Shown here: positions 5,041 to 5,899 of the stretch, piece by piece
Position numbering within the stretch: position 1 is the stretch's first letter
Layout of the letters: every line of letters begins with the position of its first letter
NCBI GenBank assembly: GCA_002358905.1
Contig: DEPT01000059.1
Location: forward strand, 1 to 5,899
Source: Akkermansiaceae bacterium UBA3385
GTDB taxonomy: Bacteria > Verrucomicrobiota > Verrucomicrobiia > Verrucomicrobiales > Akkermansiaceae
DNA length: 5,899 bases
Direction: 5' to 3'
The notes under the pieces: model-generated
Told to the model about the DNA's origin: nothing
Database searches by the model: none
Seen by the model: the letters and a program-made list of their open reading frames with translations, nothing else
Translations under genes and position numbers: made by a program

Positions 5041-5899
5041 ATGAACACGAACGATACAGAGATGGACAAGGCTGCGCTGGCCATATTACGAAGTACGGGG
5101 ATATCTATCCTGGATGCAGCTATGGTTGCTAAGACTGCACTGGTTGCAGGGCAAGGCCGAGTGAAACGAGCCTTGAAATGTATAACAGCAGGAAAAACCG
5201 CCCTACAGAAGCAAGAGAAAACGGTAACTTTTGAAAAAGCGGTGGAAGCTGCATTGGAGGCGCGGAAGGAAAGGCGGACGCGGACGGTGTACGATTTCCG
5301 GTATTTCACGCGGCGATTCATGAGGCGGTGTCCGGGATTGGCGCGGCGGCGGGTGCGAAGCATCACGCCGCAGGAGTGCGCGGAGTATATCGAACAGGCG
5401 TTTGATACGCCGCGGCAACGGCAGAAGGCGCGGCTGATTCTGAGCGGGGTGTTCGGCACGGCGGTGAAGCGCGGATGGTGCGATTCGAATCCTGTGGCAC
5501 GGGTGGAGACACCGCGGGTGGTGGAGCAGCAGGTGCCGATTCTCTCACCGCAGGAGATTGAGCGGATTACCACCACGGCAGAGACCTACCAGGGCGGCAG
5601 CTGCGCAGCGGCGGTGGGAATGATGCTCTACGCCGGCATCCGCCCGCATGAGGTGGCGCGGCTCACCTGGGAGCAGGTGGATTTGCAGGAGCGGGCGATT
5701 TATATTCTGCCCCGCCACAGCAAGACCGGCGGCGCGCGACGGGTGACGATTCACAAGCCGCTGCTGCGGATTCTACGAGCTCACAAACACGCAAATAATG
5801 AAAAGATATGCCCGCCCAACTGGCTGCACCACTGGCGGGAACTGCGCCGGGCGGCGGGGTGGGATTCCCCAGCCCGCCCCTGGCCGCAGGATGCGCTGC
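5041..5899 (+). CDS. Tyrosine recombinase (phage-integrase family), N-terminal 286 residues, cut by the right edge
   Basis: An N-terminal helical part (about 65-160) fits the SAM-like core-binding domain, including the typical GWCDSNPVARVE junction (145-156). The catalytic domain follows: AVGMMLYAGIRPHEVARLTW (191-210) supplies the first catalytic arginine, Arg201, and ILPRHSKTGGARRV (222-235) the β-hairpin lysine, Lys228. The HxxR box and the nucleophilic tyrosine must lie beyond the edge, so activity cannot be judged. The last residues (Trp281-Pro-Gln-Asp-Ala-Leu) seem to enter the HxLRH box with Asp where His is usual, if the alignment holds. The start is the first ATG after the in-frame stop at 4978; ATG 5062 is possible. 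The first 60 or so codons are less GC-rich than the rest. It could be the integrase of an integrated element or a local DNA invertase. Confidence 0.87.
   Translation, partial: MNTNDTEMDKAALAILRSTGISILDAAMVAKTALVAGQGRVKRALKCITAGKTALQKQEKTVTFEKAVEAALEARKERRTRTVYDFRYFTRRFMRRCPGLARRRVRSITPQECAEYIEQAFDTPRQRQKARLILSGVFGTAVKRGWCDSNPVARVETPRVVEQQVPILSPQEIERITTTAETYQGGSCAAAVGMMLYAGIRPHEVARLTWEQVDLQERAIYILPRHSKTGGARRVTIHKPLLRILRAHKHANNEKICPPNWLHHWRELRRAAGWDSPARPWPQDAL

Noticed and set aside
5011..5042. TTGACT as a -35 box for the recombinase
   Set aside because: It is a good hexamer, but 17-18 nt downstream there is no acceptable -10, and the site would overlap the start codon.
4995..5754. Minus-strand frames of up to 193 codons opposite the recombinase
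   Set aside because: They are Arg/Pro/Ser-rich mirror products of the CGG/GCG-rich recombinase codons, whose own frame has catalytic-domain motifs.

Overview
The window reads as accessory DNA from a Verrucomicrobiota gut bacterium, most probably Akkermansia or a close relative. Three things suggest this. The first is a giant secreted β-repeat protein with autotransporter-associated β-strand repeats. The second is a PVC-superphylum flavour in that protein: Chlamydia-Pmp-like GGA(I/L) and FxxN repeats. The third is the style of the tyrosine recombinase. This is recognition from memory, not a database match. No rRNA, tRNA, IS element or CRISPR array was seen.

Layout. From 3621 leftwards to the window edge (minus strand) one open frame of 1,207 codons encodes the N-terminal part of an exported, repeat-built surface protein; its C-terminus lies outside the window. 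In order it has a signal peptide, a β module, five Pmp-like 35-residue repeats, a Pmp-middle-like stretch, more β-helix, a second copy of the first module, an autotransporter β-strand repeat, a long repeat with 183-residue spacing (two copies plus the start of a third), and a second β-strand repeat between copies 2 and 3. Immediately upstream, with only 15 nt between, lies a 405-residue SIR2-like protein (3637-4854, minus) with the motifs expected of an NAD-binding/NAD-cleaving enzyme. A 186-nt divergent intergenic region (4855-5040) follows, then the 5' part of a tyrosine recombinase on the plus strand (5041 to the right edge).

How they may work together. The SIR2-like gene and the surface-protein gene are probably co-transcribed from the intergenic region. 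That region holds a perfect 12-bp inverted repeat (4874-4885 and 5018-5029) enclosing 132 bp, and inside it a weak promoter-like element pointing at the SIR2-like gene. With a tyrosine recombinase right beside it, the segment is a candidate invertible promoter, which would phase-switch a putative NAD-depleting effector together with a surface adhesin. The plainer alternative is that the two arms, each with a CGGA-N-TCCG palindrome, are operators for divergent promoters. The sequence alone cannot decide between them.

Composition is mosaic. The Pmp-like part of the surface protein is about 45% GC and its C-terminal half about 59%. The SIR2-like gene is about 47%. The recombinase goes from about 49% in its first 180 nt to about 62% in the next 240 nt.
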